Assembly: GCA_001818015.1 (NCBI GenBank)
Contig: MHJO01000037.1
Span: forward strand, 3,314-25,355
DNA from: Candidatus Harrisonbacteria bacterium RIFOXYD1_FULL_40_9
Lineage (GTDB): Bacteria; Patescibacteriota; Minisyncoccia; UBA6257; XYD1-FULL-40-9
Direction: 5' to 3'
Length of the DNA: 22,042 bases
The notes below the pieces were generated by a model that was not told the DNA's origin, searched no databases, and saw only the letters and a list, made by a program, of their open reading frames with translations. The position numbers and the translations under genes were made by a program. This document shows positions 21,500-22,042 of this stretch, piece by piece. The number at the start of each line of letters is the position of its first letter. Position 1 is the first letter of the stretch.

Positions 21500-22042
21500 A
21501 TGGATAAAAATCAAAAAATAAAACTTCATCTTGGTTGTCAGGAGAAATATCTTGAGGGGTATATTAATATTGATTTGCCGCCTGCGGAGCATACTGCTCA
21601 AATTGTAAAAGCAGATATATATGCAGATGTGCGGACACTTACTTACGAGAAGGAAAGTATTGATGAAGTGAGGTCTCATCACCTTCTTGAGCATTTCTCA
21701 CGACAAGAGGCATTAATACTTCTTTCACGCTGGCATTCGTGGCTTAAGATGGATGGCTTGCTTGTAATTGAGACTCCTGACTTTGAAGAGTCTGCGAAGA
21801 AATTTATTAAGGGTGGAGTGGATGAGAAATTTGTGCTCGGAAGGCATATCTTTGGTTCTCATGAAGCGTCTTGGGCATATCACAAGGATTTTTGGTGTGA
21901 AGAGAAATTTCGATATGTATTAGAACGTCTTGGTTTTCGCAATTTCCGTTTTGAAAAATTTTCAAATAATCTTGAGCAAAAAATACCTCAACTTAAGGGA
22001 GGTATTATTGTAAAACAAGAACGTATCTTAAAATCACTCGAG
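21500..22042 (+). CDS. SAM-dependent methyltransferase-like protein (3' truncated)
   Basis: The first 181 codons of a gene running off the window. The beginning KLHLGCQEKYLEGYINIDL is a variant of the LHLGCGxxxxxGWxNID motif of small predicted SAM methyltransferases found in glycan loci; the usual second glycine of GCG is glutamine. SHHLLEHFSRQEA and LLVIETPDFE also fit the methyltransferase fold. ATG 21500 lies directly after a consensus TATAAT (21494-21499) and 9 bases after the CgeB-like stop, with no SD. The substrate is unknown. The C-terminal end is not visible, so the completeness of the gene cannot be judged. Confidence 0.75.
   Translation, partial: MDKNQKIKLHLGCQEKYLEGYINIDLPPAEHTAQIVKADIYADVRTLTYEKESIDEVRSHHLLEHFSRQEALILLSRWHSWLKMDGLLVIETPDFEESAKKFIKGGVDEKFVLGRHIFGSHEASWAYHKDFWCEEKFRYVLERLGFRNFRFEKFSNNLEQKIPQLKGGIIVKQERILKSLE

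Noticed and set aside
1..22042. CRISPR arrays, tRNA/rRNA genes, insertion sequences or direct-repeat attachment sites
   Set aside because: I saw no regularly spaced repeats, no cloverleaf-like sequence and no transposase or integrase motifs in any frame. A tool-based scan would be needed for weak cases.

Overview
This 22 kb window is the interior of a bacterial surface-glycan (O-antigen, capsule or S-layer glycan type) locus. It holds sugar-nucleotide biosynthesis and modification genes in the first half, and glycosyltransferases, methyltransferases and two cobalamin-type radical SAM enzymes in the second. Both window ends cut through genes. The DNA is moderately AT-rich. The standard bacterial code fits: TAA, TAG and TGA all end genes. 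Many genes have no Shine-Dalgarno (SD) sequence, while the GTG/TTG starts all have a good one. Small Rho-independent terminators with 7-9 bp stems follow most genes or gene pairs. This style suits an uncultured bacterium, possibly Patescibacteria/CPR, but nothing in the window proves the lineage. No rRNA, tRNA, CRISPR array or mobile element was seen.

Layout. 1-1664: the end of a ColD/E1-like sugar 3-dehydratase, coupled to a GDP-L-fucose-synthase/ColC-like epimerase-reductase with an altered active site, then a terminator. 1770-2342: a Nudix hydrolase behind an in-frame 12-codon leader ORF, then a terminator. 2457-4243: a short-chain reductase and an aldo-keto reductase, then a terminator. 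4354-5910: B12-binding radical SAM enzyme, then a terminator. 6040-7896: acetolactate-synthase-like thiamine diphosphate (ThDP) enzyme, then a terminator. 7970-9689: HddA-like sugar kinase and HddC-like nucleotidyltransferase. 9752-10708: a full PanB homologue, then a terminator. 10807-12081 (minus): a TcaB9/TylCIII-type sugar C-methyltransferase. 12190-17371: two tandem paralogous GT4 glycosyltransferases, an FkbM methyltransferase, a GT2 glycosyltransferase and another methyltransferase, closely packed. 17380-18459: a GT10 fucosyltransferase-like enzyme. 18497-20335 (minus): a second B12-type radical SAM enzyme, converging on GT10 across a shared terminator. 20465-21490: a CgeB-like glycosyltransferase. 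21500-end: a truncated methyltransferase.

How the genes may work together (inference). The ColD-like enzyme would make a 3,6-dideoxy-4-keto sugar nucleotide. The ThDP enzyme resembles YerE, which adds a two-carbon branch to such a ketosugar in yersiniose synthesis. The C-methyltransferase keeps the residues of the C3-methylating TcaB9 family. The SDR and AKR could be the reducing steps. The HddA/HddC pair would activate a heptose or similar sugar as an NDP-sugar. The odd member is the PanB homologue, which keeps all catalytic residues of ketopantoate hydroxymethyltransferase but sits among glycan genes. Together these suggest a branched-chain deoxysugar or acyl-decorated glycan that is not obviously a known one.
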